From positions 1 through 64,000 of the forward strand of contig NZ_BAFR01000080.1 in NCBI RefSeq assembly GCF_000308435.1: a stretch of DNA of 64,000 nucleotides. Direction: 5' to 3'. The notes below the pieces were generated by a model. It saw only the letters and a list, made by a program, of their open reading frames with translations. It did not search any database and was not told the origin of the DNA. Both the position numbers and the translations under genes were made by a program. Position 1 is the stretch's first letter. Each line of letters opens with the position of its first letter. Shown one piece after another: positions 35,271 through 44,582 of the stretch. This DNA is from Nocardia araoensis NBRC 100135. Its GTDB lineage: Bacteria > Actinomycetota > Actinomycetes > Mycobacteriales > Mycobacteriaceae.

Positions 35271-36136
35271 CACAGCATGCACCAGCCATCGTCGCCGTCG
35301 TCGGCGGCGGCTGTATGGGCGCGGGTATCGCGCAGGTGTTCGCCACTCTGGGCAGCATCGTTACGGTCGCGGAAGCCGGTGATCGTGCAGCCGCCCACGC
35401 CCGCATCGCGAATGGGCTCGACGCCGCGGCCGCTAAGGGCAAGCTCCCGGGCACCATGGCCGAGGAAGTGCTGGATCGGGTGCGCATGGTCGGCGACATC
35501 GCCGACCTGCCGGCCGATGCCACCCTCCTGGTCGAGGCCGTGCCGGAAGATATCGCGCTCAAGCTCGATGTGCTGGCCAGTGTGGAGCAGACGGTTGGCC
35601 AGGACACGGTAATCGCATCCAACACCAGCTCGCTGCCGATCGGTGAACTGGGCGCTGCCCTTGCCGATCCGGCTCGGTTCCTTGGCATGCACTTCTTCAA
35701 TCCAGTGCCCGTCTCCAGGTTGGTCGAGATCGTGCGCTCGGCCGTCACCGGCGAGGCGACCGTCACCGCGGTGCGCAACTGGGTCGCTGGGCTCGGCAAG
35801 GAAGGGATCGTCGTCAACGATTTCCCAGGCTTCGGCACCAGTCGGCTCGGTGTCGCTCTCGGACTCGAGGCGATTCGAATGCTCGAGGACGGCGTGGCCG
35901 ACGCCGAGGCCATCGACCGCGCCATGGAACTGGGCTACCGGCACGCCATGGGGCCACTGCGTTCCACCGACCTCGTCGGACTGGATGTGCGACTGGCGAT
36001 CGCCGAACACCTTGCCACCGATCTCGGTTCGCGCTTCGAGCCGCCGCAGCTGTTGCGCGAGAAGGTCTCGCGCGGCGAACTCGGCCGCAAGACCGGCCGG
36101 GGTTTCCACACCTGGGACACCAAGGAGACACGATGA
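35267..36136 (+). CDS. paaH: PaaH: 3-hydroxyadipyl-CoA dehydrogenase
   Basis: A 289-aa NAD-dependent 3-hydroxyacyl-CoA dehydrogenase. The N-terminal Rossmann motif is VVGGGCMGAGIAQVFA and LLVEAVPEDIALK follows. The catalytic His is in FLGMHFFNPVPVSRLVEIV with ASNTSSLPI before it. The C-terminal domain has YRHAMGPLRSTDLVGLDV. It oxidises 3-hydroxyadipyl-CoA to 3-oxoadipyl-CoA. Start and stop both overlap neighbours by four bases, showing tight coupling with paaF and paaG. Confidence 0.93.
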   Translation: MTQHAPAIVAVVGGGCMGAGIAQVFATLGSIVTVAEAGDRAAAHARIANGLDAAAAKGKLPGTMAEEVLDRVRMVGDIADLPADATLLVEAVPEDIALKLDVLASVEQTVGQDTVIASNTSSLPIGELGAALADPARFLGMHFFNPVPVSRLVEIVRSAVTGEATVTAVRNWVAGLGKEGIVVNDFPGFGTSRLGVALGLEAIRMLEDGVADAEAIDRAMELGYRHAMGPLRSTDLVGLDVRLAIAEHLATDLGSRFEPPQLLREKVSRGELGRKTGRGFHTWDTKETR

Positions 36137-36930
36137 GTGCCACCACAACCGAACCCGTCCTCGTCGAGTCCGTAGCGGGGCTGGTCACCCTCACGCTGGC
36201 CCGGCCAGACGCAGCGAACGCACTGGACACCGCATTGAAGGAAGCACTGCTGGCCGCAGTGCGTGGGGTGGCCGAGAACCCGGATGCTCGAGCCTTGCTA
36301 CTGCGGGCGGAGGGCAAACACTTCTGCGTGGGCCAGGATCTCGCCGAACACGCGAAGGTGCTGCGGGACAGCCCCGAGCGTGCGATGTGCACCATAGCCG
36401 AGCACTACAACCCCCTGATCGGCGCGTTGGCCGGACTCGAGATCCCAGTGGTGGCCGCAGTGAACGGCGCCTGCGTCGGCGCGGGTTTCGGGATGGCGCT
36501 GGCCGCCGATATCCGGGTCGCCGCCGACAACGCTTCCTTCGCCGCCGCGTTCACCGGTATTGGTCTTGCAAGCGACTCAGGGCTGAGCCACGCTTTGGTA
36601 CGCAGCCTTGGCGTCAGCCATGCTACCGGGCTGCTGATGCTGGGTGACAAGATCACCGCCGAGCAGGCCGAGAAGTGGGGCCTGGTGTATGAGCGGGTGC
36701 CCGCAGCCGAACTCGACGATACCGCGCGTGCACTTGCCGTTCGCCTCGCCTCGGGACCGACCGCCGCGTACCGCGCGGTGAAGTATCTCGTCCGCAACGG
36801 CCCTCCTGATCTGTCCGGCGCGCTGGAGCGCGAGCGCGCCGTCCAGCGGGAACTCGGCGCGACGAGCGACCACCGCAACGCGGTCGTGGCGTTCCTCAAC
36901 AAGACAACTCCCGTGTTCACGGGTCGGTGA
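36133..36930 (+). CDS. paaG: PaaG: ring-1,2-epoxyphenylacetyl-CoA isomerase
   Basis: A 265-aa crotonase-fold enzyme closer to PaaG than to hydratases: KHFCVGQDLAEH, the YNPLIGALAGLEIPVVAAVNG stretch, and FTGIGLASDSGLSHALVR with the Asp that PaaG uses. It ends VVAFLNKTTPVFTGR, like PaaG proteins. It converts the 1,2-epoxide made by PaaABCE into the oxepin-CoA form and can shift double bonds in the lower pathway. It overlaps paaH and is followed 12 bases later by paaA. Confidence 0.9.
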   Translation: MSATTTEPVLVESVAGLVTLTLARPDAANALDTALKEALLAAVRGVAENPDARALLLRAEGKHFCVGQDLAEHAKVLRDSPERAMCTIAEHYNPLIGALAGLEIPVVAAVNGACVGAGFGMALAADIRVAADNASFAAAFTGIGLASDSGLSHALVRSLGVSHATGLLMLGDKITAEQAEKWGLVYERVPAAELDDTARALAVRLASGPTAAYRAVKYLVRNGPPDLSGALERERAVQRELGATSDHRNAVVAFLNKTTPVFTGR

Positions 36931-36942
36931 GGAGACACCTCG

Positions 36943-37881
36943 ATGACGTCCACCGAAAAACTGCAATCAGAGTTCGACCACACCATCGCCGCCGACCAGC
37001 GCGTCGAACCGCGGGACTGGATGCCCGAGGGCTACCGCCGCACCCTGATCCGGCAGATCGCCCAGCACGCCCACTCGGAGATCATCGGTATGCAGCCGGA
37101 GGGTGCCTGGCTTACCTCGGCTCCTTCGCTGCGCCGCAAAGCTATCCTCATGGCCAAGGTCCAGGACGAAGCCGGCCACGGGCTCTACCTGTACTCAGCG
37201 GCTGAGACGCTGGGCACCGACCGCGGTGATCTGACCGCCAAGCTGATCGTAGGCGCGCAGAAGTACTCGTCCATCTTCAACTACCCGAGCCTTGCCTTCG
37301 CCGATGTCGGTGTGATCGGCTGGCTGGTCGACGGCGCCGCGATCTGCAATCAGGTCCCATTGTGCCGCAGCTCCTTCGGGCCGTACGCGAGGGCCATGGT
37401 GCGTATCTGCAAGGAGGAGTCCTTCCACCAGCGCCAAGGCTTCGAGCTGCTGATGACCATGATGCGCGGCACCGCCCAGCAGCGGGAGATGGTGCAGGAC
37501 GCGGTCAACCGCTGGTGGTGGCCTGCGCTGATGATGTTCGGCCCGCCCGACGACGCCTCGCCCAACACCGCGCAGTCCATGCGGTGGCGGATCAAGCGGC
37601 ACACCAATGATGAACTGCGCCAGCGTTTCGTGGACATGAGCGTGCCGCAGGCCGAGGCGCTGGGCGTTAGCCTGCCCGACCCCGAGCTGCGGTGGAACGA
37701 AAGCCGCGGACACCACGACTTCGGCACCCCGGACTGGGACGAGTTCACCAAAGTCATCTCCGGTGACGGCCCGTGCAATGCCGAGCGCATCGCGGTGCGC
37801 CGGGCGGCCGATGACGCCGGAGCCTGGGTGCGTGAGGCCGCGGCCGCGTTCGCTCAGCACGAATCGAAACGAGCCCGATGA
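36943..37881 (+). CDS. paaA: PaaA: catalytic subunit of phenylacetyl-CoA epoxidase
   Basis: A 312-aa di-iron oxygenase subunit. Carboxylate/His iron ligands are visible in [18 protein letters not shown] and [16 protein letters not shown]. The N-terminus [25 protein letters not shown] and [19 protein letters not shown] are hallmarks of PaaA. With PaaB, PaaC and the reductase PaaE it inserts one oxygen atom into phenylacetyl-CoA to form the 1,2-epoxide. GAGGAGACACC precedes the ATG, and the stop overlaps paaB. Confidence 0.97.
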   Translation: MTSTEKLQSEFDHTIAADQRVEPRDWMPEGYRRTLIRQIAQHAHSEIIGMQPEGAWLTSAPSLRRKAILMAKVQDEAGHGLYLYSAAETLGTDRGDLTAKLIVGAQKYSSIFNYPSLAFADVGVIGWLVDGAAICNQVPLCRSSFGPYARAMVRICKEESFHQRQGFELLMTMMRGTAQQREMVQDAVNRWWWPALMMFGPPDDASPNTAQSMRWRIKRHTNDELRQRFVDMSVPQAEALGVSLPDPELRWNESRGHHDFGTPDWDEFTKVISGDGPCNAERIAVRRAADDAGAWVREAAAAFAQHESKRAR

Positions 37882-38183
37882 TGTTCGGCAGCAACGGGAT
37901 TCGCGGGGAGTGGCCGCTGTATGAGGTGTTCGTGCGCGGCAAGCGCGGCCTCAACCACGTGCATGTGGGGTCCCTGCACGCCGCCGACGACGAAATGGCG
38001 CTGCGGCACGCCCGTGATGTCTACACCCGGCGCAACGAGGGCGTGAGCCTGTGGGTGGTGCGCTCAGAGGCAATTGCGGCCTCCAGCCCGAGCGAGAAGG
38101 ACCCGTTCTTCGCCCCGAACCGGGACAAGGTCTATCGCCATCCGACCTTCTACGAGATCCCCGACAACGTCCCGCATATGTGA
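37878..38183 (+). CDS. paaB: PaaB: structural subunit of phenylacetyl-CoA epoxidase
   Basis: A 101-aa PaaB protein: [50 protein letters not shown], and the C-terminal [18 protein letters not shown]. It bridges PaaAC heterodimers in the epoxidase complex. Two adjacent ATGs (37878 and 37881) are possible; the first overlaps the paaA stop. paaC follows after 7 bases. Confidence 0.97.
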   Translation: MMFGSNGIRGEWPLYEVFVRGKRGLNHVHVGSLHAADDEMALRHARDVYTRRNEGVSLWVVRSEAIAASSPSEKDPFFAPNRDKVYRHPTFYEIPDNVPHM

Positions 38184-38190
38184 GGCAGCC

Positions 38191-39096
38191 ATGATCGATC
38201 ACGACAACGCCTACTCCGGCCTGCTGGAGGGCGACGACCACGGTCGGTGGGCCTTCGGCGGCGATTTCGACGACCCACTGGCCGGTGTCGACGCCTCGGT
38301 GCCCGAGGGTGTGAACCGCACCGCCCTGGCGCGTTACTGCCTGATGCTCGCCGACGACGCCTTGGTCAGCGCCCAGCGGCTCACCCAGTGGTGCACCCAC
38401 GCGCCCGAACTCGAAGAGGAAGTCGCCCTCGCCAACATCGGCCTGGACCTGCTCGGACAGGCTCGGCTACTGTTCGCCCGCGCGGCGGCCGCGGATTCCG
38501 CTGTAGTGCCGGTGATCTCGCAGACCTCACCCGTCCCTGCTGAGGATGCGTTGGCGTTCTTCCGTGACGCGCCGGACTTCCGTAACGTGAGGATGTGTGA
38601 AGTCGCCAACGGGGACTTCGCCCACACTGTCACCCGGATGCTGTTGTTCATCACCTGGCGGACCCTGCTGTTCGACCGGCTCCGCGAATCCGGTGACCCG
38701 GTACTGTCGGCGGTCGCGGAAAAGGGCCTCAAGGAGCTCACCTATCATCGCGACTACGCCGGGCGCTGGGTGGTGGTGCTGGGCAACGGCACCGAGGAGT
38801 CGCGGCGCCGCATCGAGAACGGGCTGTGGGCGCTGGCCCCGTACATCGCGGAACTGTTCGCCACCACCGACGAGGAGCGGGAACTCACTGGCGCCGGTAT
38901 CGCTGCCGATCCGGCCGAGCTATCTGCGGACTTCGACCGAAGCGTCGCCACCATCCTCGGTGCCGCCGACCTGACGCTGCCGGCCGCCGCAGCGTCCGCG
39001 CCGATCGGGCGCATCGGCGAGCACACTGGCGACCTCGCCGCCCTGCTCGCCGAAATGCAGAGCGTGGCCCGTGCCCATCCTGAAGGGCGGTGGTGA
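38191..39096 (+). CDS. paaC: PaaC: structural subunit of phenylacetyl-CoA epoxidase
   Basis: A 301-aa ferritin-like PaaC. It has RYCLMLADDALVSAQRLTQW, ANIGLDLLGQARLLFARAA, FRNVRMCEVANGDFAHTVTRML and the conserved KELTYHRDYAGRW helix. It pairs with PaaA in the epoxidase and stabilises it. I start at the ATG at 38191, with a TGAGG box 7 bases upstream; the frame is open further upstream but there it overlaps paaB. Its last bases overlap paaD. Confidence 0.95.
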   Translation: MIDHDNAYSGLLEGDDHGRWAFGGDFDDPLAGVDASVPEGVNRTALARYCLMLADDALVSAQRLTQWCTHAPELEEEVALANIGLDLLGQARLLFARAAAADSAVVPVISQTSPVPAEDALAFFRDAPDFRNVRMCEVANGDFAHTVTRMLLFITWRTLLFDRLRESGDPVLSAVAEKGLKELTYHRDYAGRWVVVLGNGTEESRRRIENGLWALAPYIAELFATTDEERELTGAGIAADPAELSADFDRSVATILGAADLTLPAAAASAPIGRIGEHTGDLAALLAEMQSVARAHPEGRW

Positions 39097-39602
39097 GCGT
39101 GGCCGCCGACACCCTCGACACCGCGTGCGAACTCGCCGCGGCCGTGCCGGACCCGGAGATGCCGATACTGACCCTGGCCGACCTGGGTGTGCTGCGCGAT
39201 GTGCGCTCCGACGTGGACGGGACCATTGTCGTGACGATCACGCCGACGTACTCCGGATGCCCGGCCATGGCCGAGATCCGCGCCGATATAGCTCGCACGC
39301 TGCGCGGCAGCGGCTACCCGCAAGTGCGGGTCGACACAGTGCTCGCCCCTGCTTGGAGCAGCGACTGGATCACCGAGGACGGCCGCCGCAAGCTACGCGA
39401 GCACGGCTACTCGACACCGGGCCCGGCGCCGCGCCGGGGTCCGGTCGCGCTGACCCTGATCCCCGCCCGACGGCGGGTGCGCTGCCCACGCTGTGACTCG
39501 CCGGACACCGAGCGCATCTCCGAGTTCGGAGCCACCGCGTGTAAGGCGCTCTACCGGTGCCGGACGTGCCAAGAGCCGTTTGACCACGTCAAGGAGATCT
39601 GA
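39090..39602 (+). CDS. paaD: PaaD: Fe-S maturation protein of the epoxidase
   Basis: A 170-aa PaaD protein: a DUF59 (MIP18-like) domain with DPEMPILTLADLGVLRDVR and ITPTYSGCPAMAEI, then a C-terminal zinc-ribbon-like region with paired cysteines (CPRCDSPDTERISEFGATAC, CRTC). It is needed for assembly or repair of the Fe-S/di-iron centre of PaaABCE. Translation starts at one of two adjacent GTG codons (39090 or 39093), overlapping the end of paaC. Confidence 0.95.
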   Translation: MVSVAADTLDTACELAAAVPDPEMPILTLADLGVLRDVRSDVDGTIVVTITPTYSGCPAMAEIRADIARTLRGSGYPQVRVDTVLAPAWSSDWITEDGRRKLREHGYSTPGPAPRRGPVALTLIPARRRVRCPRCDSPDTERISEFGATACKALYRCRTCQEPFDHVKEI

Positions 39603-39603
39603 G

Positions 39604-40698
39604 ATGACGACCGCAACGGAGCGACCCGCGCCCCAGCAGCGGGCGACGGCGTTCCACATGTTGACCGTCTCGGCGGTGGAACGGCTGTGCGACGACGCCG
39701 TGGCCGTCACTTTCGCGGTGCCCGATGAGCTGCGCGAGCGGTTCCGCTTCCGACCCGGACAATTCTTGACCCTGCGGCGCGAGGTCGACGGCGTCGAGCA
39801 TCGGCGCTCGTACTCGATCTGCGCCCCCGTCGGGCACGCTCCGCGTGTCGGGGTACGGGAGGTCTCGGCCGGGTTGTTCTCCCGCTGGCTCGTACGCGAA
39901 GTTTCGCAGGGCGACCGTGTGGAAGTGCAGGAACCGGCTGGCACCTTCACCGCTGACCCGGTCGGCGGCGTTCGTCACCTGCTGATCGGGGCCGGCTCGG
40001 GCATCACACCGCTGATGTCAATCGCGGCCTCGGTGCTGACCGACCCCGGTGCGCGCGTCACCCTGCTTTACGGCAATCGGCGCACCCAGTCGGTGATGTT
40101 CACCGATGAGATCGCCGACCTCAAGGATCGCTACGGTCCCCGACTGTCGGTGATCCACGTCCTATCACGAGAGCCGCGCGACGTGGAGCTGTTCTCCGGA
40201 CGCCTGGACGCCGACCGGATCCGTGCCATCCTGACGGATCTGGTTCCCTTCGACGCCGTGGATCACGCCTGGTTGTGCGGTCCGCTGGGAATGGTCACCG
40301 ACGCGACGACGGTGCTCGCCGAGCTCGGTCTCGACCGGGCACGAATCCACCGCGAGCTGTTCTACGTAGGCGAGGCGCCGCCAGCACCGGACCGGCACCC
40401 GCAGGCCGCGCAGACCGGTCCCACCAGCCGTGTCACCATCACCTCGGACGGGCGTTCCACCACCGCCGACCTACCGCGCGACCGCACCATCCTGGACGCG
40501 GCCGAGCAGATCCGATCCGACCTGCCCTTCGCCTGCAAGGGCGGTGTCTGTGGCACCTGCCGTGCGCTGATCTGCGAAGGCGAGGCCAACATGCGCCGCA
40601 ACTATGCACTGGACGACGACGAGGTCGCCTCCGGCTTCGTACTCACCTGCCAGACCTATCCGACCACTGACACCCTCACGGTCGACTTCGACTGCTGA
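39604..40698 (+). CDS. paaE: PaaE: NAD(P)H reductase of phenylacetyl-CoA epoxidase
   Basis: A 364-aa three-domain oxidoreductase. The FAD domain has RPGQFLTLRREV and RRSYSICAP; the nicotinamide domain has LIGAGSGITPLMSIA, LLYGNRR and WLCGPLGMV. The C-terminal plant-type 2Fe-2S ferredoxin has C-x4-C-x2-C in CKGGVCGTCRALI and a fourth Cys in FVLTCQTYP. It passes electrons to PaaA. The ATG at 39604 lies one base after the paaD stop. Confidence 0.96.
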   Translation: MTTATERPAPQQRATAFHMLTVSAVERLCDDAVAVTFAVPDELRERFRFRPGQFLTLRREVDGVEHRRSYSICAPVGHAPRVGVREVSAGLFSRWLVREVSQGDRVEVQEPAGTFTADPVGGVRHLLIGAGSGITPLMSIAASVLTDPGARVTLLYGNRRTQSVMFTDEIADLKDRYGPRLSVIHVLSREPRDVELFSGRLDADRIRAILTDLVPFDAVDHAWLCGPLGMVTDATTVLAELGLDRARIHRELFYVGEAPPAPDRHPQAAQTGPTSRVTITSDGRSTTADLPRDRTILDAAEQIRSDLPFACKGGVCGTCRALICEGEANMRRNYALDDDEVASGFVLTCQTYPTTDTLTVDFDC

Positions 40699-40721
40699 CC
40701 GCGTTCATGAAGGACTCCGCC

Positions 40722-42032
40722 ATGAGCACCGCCGCTCCCGCACCCGAGAACCTCTCCGACACTGACATCGAGTTCGCCGACCGCGACCGCCTCGCGGCTC
40801 TGCAGCTCGAGCGGCTGCGCTGGTCGCTGAACCACGCCTACACCAATGTTCCGCACTACCGCGCGGCCTTCGATGCCGCGGGCGTGCGCCCGTCGGACCT
40901 GCGGGAACTGTCCGACTTGGCGCGTTTCCCGTTCACCACCAAGGCCGAACTGCGGGCCAGCTACCCGTTCGGCATGTTCGCGGTGCCGCGCGACCAGGTG
41001 AACCGCATCCACGCCTCGTCCGGCACCACCGGCAGGCCCACTGTGGTCGGCTACACCCGCCGGGACCTGGACAACTGGGCCGACCTGATCGCCCGCAGCC
41101 TGCGCGCCGCCGGGGTGAACCGCGGCGACATGGTGCACGTCGCCTATGGCTATGGGCTTTTCACCGGCGGGCTGGGCGCGCACTACGGCGCCGAGCGCCT
41201 GGGGTGCACGGTGGTGCCCATGTCCGGCGGCATGACCGAGCGGCAAATCCGTGTAATTCAGGACTTCCGGCCCGACGCCATCATGGTTACCCCCTCCTAC
41301 ATGCTCACGATGATCGACGCCATGATCGAGCACGGCATCGACCCGGCCGCCACCTCCCTGCGCACCGGCATCTTCGGCGCCGAGCCGTGGACCGAGTCCA
41401 TGCGGACCGAGCTCGAGCAGAAGCTGGGCATTCAGGCCGTCGACATCTATGGACTATCCGAGATCATGGGGCCCGGCGTGGCGATGGAGTGCGTGGAGAC
41501 CAAAGACGGCCTGCACATCTGGGAGGACCACTTCTACCCGGAGGTGATCGCTCCAGAGACCGGCGAGGTGCTGTCCGACGGTACCGAGGGCGAGCTGGTT
41601 TTCACCTCGCTGACTAAGGAAGCGTTCCCGGTAGTGCGGTATCGAACCCGGGACCTGACCCGGCTGCTGCCTGGCACCGCCCGCTCCATGCGGCGGATGC
41701 AGAAGATCACCGGCCGCAGTGACGACATGATCATCCTGCGGGGCGTGAATTTGTTTCCTTCACAAATCGAGGAGCTCATCCTGACGGTCCCCGCACTGTC
41801 GCCCCAATTCCAGTGTGTCCTCGACCGCCCCGAACGCCTGGACCGCCTGACCGTTCGCGTGGAAAGCCGCGCCGAGGCTTCTTCGGAGGACCGCACGGCC
41901 GCAGCTGTAGTGTTCAAACAGCTGATCAAGCAGCGAATCGGGGTCAGTGTCGTCGTTGATGTCCTGCCCCCCGACTCAATCGAGCGGTCAGTTGGTAAAG
42001 CGCGACGGCTTGTAGACAGGCGCCCGAAGTAG
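40722..42032 (+). CDS. paaK: PaaK: phenylacetate-CoA ligase
   Basis: A 436-aa AMP-forming ligase that activates phenylacetate to phenylacetyl-CoA, the entry step of the pathway. The N-terminal RLRWSLNHAYTNVPHYRAAF and FTTKAELRASYPFGMFAVP are typical of PaaK. The P-loop is SSGTTGRPTVVGYT, the adenylate site IYGLSEIMGPG, and the C-terminal hinge ITGRSDDMIILRGVNLFPSQ. I start at the ATG at 40722, 7 bases after AAGGACT; an ATG at 40707 overlaps that box. It closes the paaF-K transcript. Confidence 0.96.
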   Translation: MSTAAPAPENLSDTDIEFADRDRLAALQLERLRWSLNHAYTNVPHYRAAFDAAGVRPSDLRELSDLARFPFTTKAELRASYPFGMFAVPRDQVNRIHASSGTTGRPTVVGYTRRDLDNWADLIARSLRAAGVNRGDMVHVAYGYGLFTGGLGAHYGAERLGCTVVPMSGGMTERQIRVIQDFRPDAIMVTPSYMLTMIDAMIEHGIDPAATSLRTGIFGAEPWTESMRTELEQKLGIQAVDIYGLSEIMGPGVAMECVETKDGLHIWEDHFYPEVIAPETGEVLSDGTEGELVFTSLTKEAFPVVRYRTRDLTRLLPGTARSMRRMQKITGRSDDMIILRGVNLFPSQIEELILTVPALSPQFQCVLDRPERLDRLTVRVESRAEASSEDRTAAAVVFKQLIKQRIGVSVVVDVLPPDSIERSVGKARRLVDRRPK

Positions 42033-42146
42033 GATCGGTAGAGCCAAGCGAACGGGCACCCTCGTGACAAACGGAGCGCCGTCGGCGGCGGAGTGGTTCG
42101 CTGCCGGGCAGAGTCATTGAGGAGGCTTTCGTCCGAACGCTACGCC

Positions 42147-42180
42147 GCTATACGAATCGGTATTCGACGGTTCGTATAGC
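42147..42180. repeat. Inverted repeat downstream of paaK
   Basis: GCTATACGAA (42147-42156) and its exact complement TTCGTATAGC (42171-42180) flank a 14-base spacer. It could end the paa transcript, but no T-run follows. It also borders IS3 debris, so it could be an old element end. The arms resemble lox arms but face the opposite way. Confidence 0.5.
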
Positions 42181-42299
42181 TACTACACGCACCATCATCG
42201 CCGACGAGTAGATCGTGCAACCCCTATCCGGAGGAAGTTCCGCTAAAGTGTTCCTGGTTTCGTGGACACCGGACCAAGCCGCAATCTGACTGATTTCTC

Positions 42300-42478
42300 T
42301 GTACCCTGACGAATAATCTTCTGGTGACAAATAATTCAGCGTAGAGTGCCTTCGCTGAGTGTTGTAGTAGTTCTCGATTCAGTCGAACGTCTCTTTCCGA
42401 AACTGGGCCAGCATCGGCCGGGAGCGAATGTGCACGAGTTCCGTCTTGGACGTCGTGAAGAACGATTCCGTGACCAAG
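42300..42478 (-). pseudogene. IS3-group transposase C-terminal remnant
   Basis: The minus strand reads ESFFTTSKTELVHIRSRP, QFRKETFD, stop, IENYYNTQRRHSTLNYLSPE. This is the end of an IS3-family integrase-type transposase (ESFF.T.K.EL... and YYN..RRHS.L.Y.SP), including its last catalytic Glu. A TGA replaces a Trp before IENYYN, and the upstream three-quarters are missing. Confidence 0.75.
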
Positions 42479-42566
42479 GAACTCAGCCTCGATCGGAAAG
42501 AAGTGCGGCGCTTTGTCATTGCCGCCTCACCGGACGAGGTGATTGCCGCTGCCACCTCCCTGGATC

Positions 42567-42884
42567 ATGCGCGACCCTGAAACCCTTACAGGCGACGACA
42601 ACGAACAACTGAACCAGATCCTGGCCCGCTGTCCGGAACTCGCGACCACCCGCCGCCACATCGGCGCGTTCGCGGTCATGATGCGTGACCGGCGCGGTGA
42701 CCCGCTATCCGAATGGATGGACCAGTCAGCGCCGACGACCTTTCCGCGCTGCATTCGTTCGCGGCCGGCCTCGAGCACGATCTCGCCGCAGTCACTGCCG
42801 GGCTCACCCTGCCCTGGAAGCAATGGTCCAACTGTGGGCACCGTGAACAAGGTCAAGGCCCTCAAACAGCAGTGCTTTGTATGA
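42567..42884 (+). pseudogene. ISL3-family transposase C-terminal remnant
   Basis: Plus-strand pieces MRDPETLTGDDNEQLNQILA, RCPELATTRRHIGAFAVMM and DLSALHSFAAGLEHDLAAVT match the C-terminal part of ISL3 transposases. A frameshift near the middle and a scrambled end (the usual VEG.VNKIKALKR region) make it inactive. It is on the opposite strand and 27 kb away from the ISL3 N-terminal remnant, so it is a separate copy. Confidence 0.7.
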
Positions 42885-43108
42885 TCAAACCTGGACATGC
42901 TCCGGAAGCGAGCACTACTCAGCCACAACTGTCCTGCTCGACTGCCGAAATTCGGCGACCCTCGTAATGATCACACTATCTGTGCCAGAACCCATCACCT
43001 TGGCAGGCGACAGCAGAAAAGGCGGTTCATACGTGATTGCTTTACAACCGAATCCCGCGGGTTGTCCGGGTGGGGACTAATCGGCACCTGCGGAACGTTG
43101 CCTAGATC

Positions 43109-44053
43109 ATGAGAGCTGTTGGTATTTACGAGTTCGGCGGTCCGGAGCAACTGCAGGTTCTCGATCTGTCCGAACCACATCCGGGACCGGGGCAGATTCG
43201 AATCCGAGTCCATGCGGCGGGAGTGAACCCCGCAGACACCGTGATCCGTGCGGGTCGGCGTGGCCGACCCGAGTGGGATCCGCCATACGTACTTGGTATG
43301 GATGCCGCTGGGGTGATCGACGAGGTAGGCCCCGGCGCGTCATGGCGTGCCGGTGTGCGGGTGATGGTTGCGACTGCCCAGGGCACGATGGCGGTTGGTG
43401 GGGGGTCCTATGCGGATTGGGTGGTTGTCGCTGCCGAAGCCGCCGCAGCGATACCGAGCGGCCTGCATTTCACTGATGCCGCAACGTTGCCGATGAACGG
43501 CTTGACGGCGCGCGACATCGTCGATCGGCTCGATCTGCAACCGGGGGCGACGATCGCGGTGATCGGTGCTGCCGGTGCCGTTGGTGCATATGTCATCCAG
43601 CTCGCGAAGGCCGAGAGATTACGGGTAATTGCCGACGCCGCCGATAACGACGAGGTGCTAGTGCGCTCCTTCGGCGCGGACGAGGTCGTTCGCCGGGGGC
43701 CCGAGGTCGCCGAGAGGATCCGCGAGGTCGAACCGAACGGCGTCGACGCGCTGGTGGATGCGGCGGTGCTGGGTGAGGCAGTGGTGCCGGCGATCCGAAC
43801 CGGTGGCAGACTGGCGGTAGTGCGTCCGTGGGAAGGGCCGGAACCGGGGCGGGGGATCTCGGTGCTGCGGGCTCGGGTGGATCTGCGCCTGACGGATGGT
43901 GACGCGCTGGATCGTCTTCGGCAACAGGTTGACAAGGGTGTACTGAGTCCACTCCGGACCCGGGCGATGGCACCGGAGCAGGCTGCAGAAGCGCATCGTT
44001 TGCTGGCGGCAGGTGGTCTGAGGGAGCGGCTGATTCTCGACTTCTCGCTCTGA
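43109..44053 (+). CDS. Zinc-free quinone oxidoreductase / MDR reductase
   Basis: A 314-aa medium-chain reductase of the NADPH:quinone oxidoreductase type. It has MRAVGIYEFGGPEQLQVLDL, AAGVNPADTVIRAGR and LGMDAAGVIDEVGPGA, without the cysteine/histidine zinc ligands. The Rossmann motif is VIGAAGAVGAYVIQLAKAE, and the C-terminus LLAAGGLRERLILDF is typical. It stands alone between IS remnants and is probably a cargo survivor or a stress reductase. The substrate is unknown. Confidence 0.9.
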   Translation: MRAVGIYEFGGPEQLQVLDLSEPHPGPGQIRIRVHAAGVNPADTVIRAGRRGRPEWDPPYVLGMDAAGVIDEVGPGASWRAGVRVMVATAQGTMAVGGGSYADWVVVAAEAAAAIPSGLHFTDAATLPMNGLTARDIVDRLDLQPGATIAVIGAAGAVGAYVIQLAKAERLRVIADAADNDEVLVRSFGADEVVRRGPEVAERIREVEPNGVDALVDAAVLGEAVVPAIRTGGRLAVVRPWEGPEPGRGISVLRARVDLRLTDGDALDRLRQQVDKGVLSPLRTRAMAPEQAAEAHRLLAAGGLRERLILDFSL

Positions 44054-44293
44054 GAACTGGCTTCACCACAGAGAATTTTCGGCACTCGTCCGCTCTTCCC
44101 GGCTGTGTTGATGTTCCGAGCAGGGCCTCAAGGGTCTGACTCGGTTTACGCACTCTCTGGCCCCGCTGATAGCAGGCGCACAGCAGACCTGACGTCGGCC
44201 AGTGGCTTCAATCGGTGACGCCGTCGTCCAGCACCGGCATTACGAGGTGCGTCTGGGTCGCCTTGGCAGGTAGAGAGACTGCATATCTTGGCC

Positions 44294-44580
44294 GTGTCGT
44301 CGAGGAAGAAGTATCCGGCCGAGTGGCGTGAGCGGGCGGTGCGGATGTTCGTGGAGGTCCATGGCCGGCATTCGTCGGAGTGGTCTGCGATGCGGGCGGT
44401 CGCGGAACTGCTGGGAGCCACGCATCCGGAAACGGTCCGGACGCGGGTGTGGCAGGCCGAGATCGACGTCGGTGCCTTCCGGGGCGTCACTTCTGCTGAG
44501 TCCGCGGAGCCGAAGCGGTTGTGGCGTGAGAACGCAGAACTCGAGCGCGCCAATGCAATTCTGAAATCGGCGTCGGCGCG
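44294..44580 (+). pseudogene. IS3-family OrfA, 3' truncated
   Basis: The GTG-initiated reading SSRKKYPAEWRERAVRMFVE, then GATHPETVRTRVWQAEIDVG and WRENAELERANAILKSASA is IS3-family OrfA with its N-terminal helix-turn-helix and leucine-zipper region. It stops being OrfA at about 44576, where it runs into an IS256 fragment of the opposite strand. OrfB is absent. It supplies the DNA-binding half only. Confidence 0.8.
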
Positions 44581-44582
44581 AT

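Noticed and set aside
42147..42180. A lox-like recombination site
   Set aside because: The arms TATACGAA and TTCGTATA are in the opposite order to lox sites and the spacer is 14, not 8, bases.
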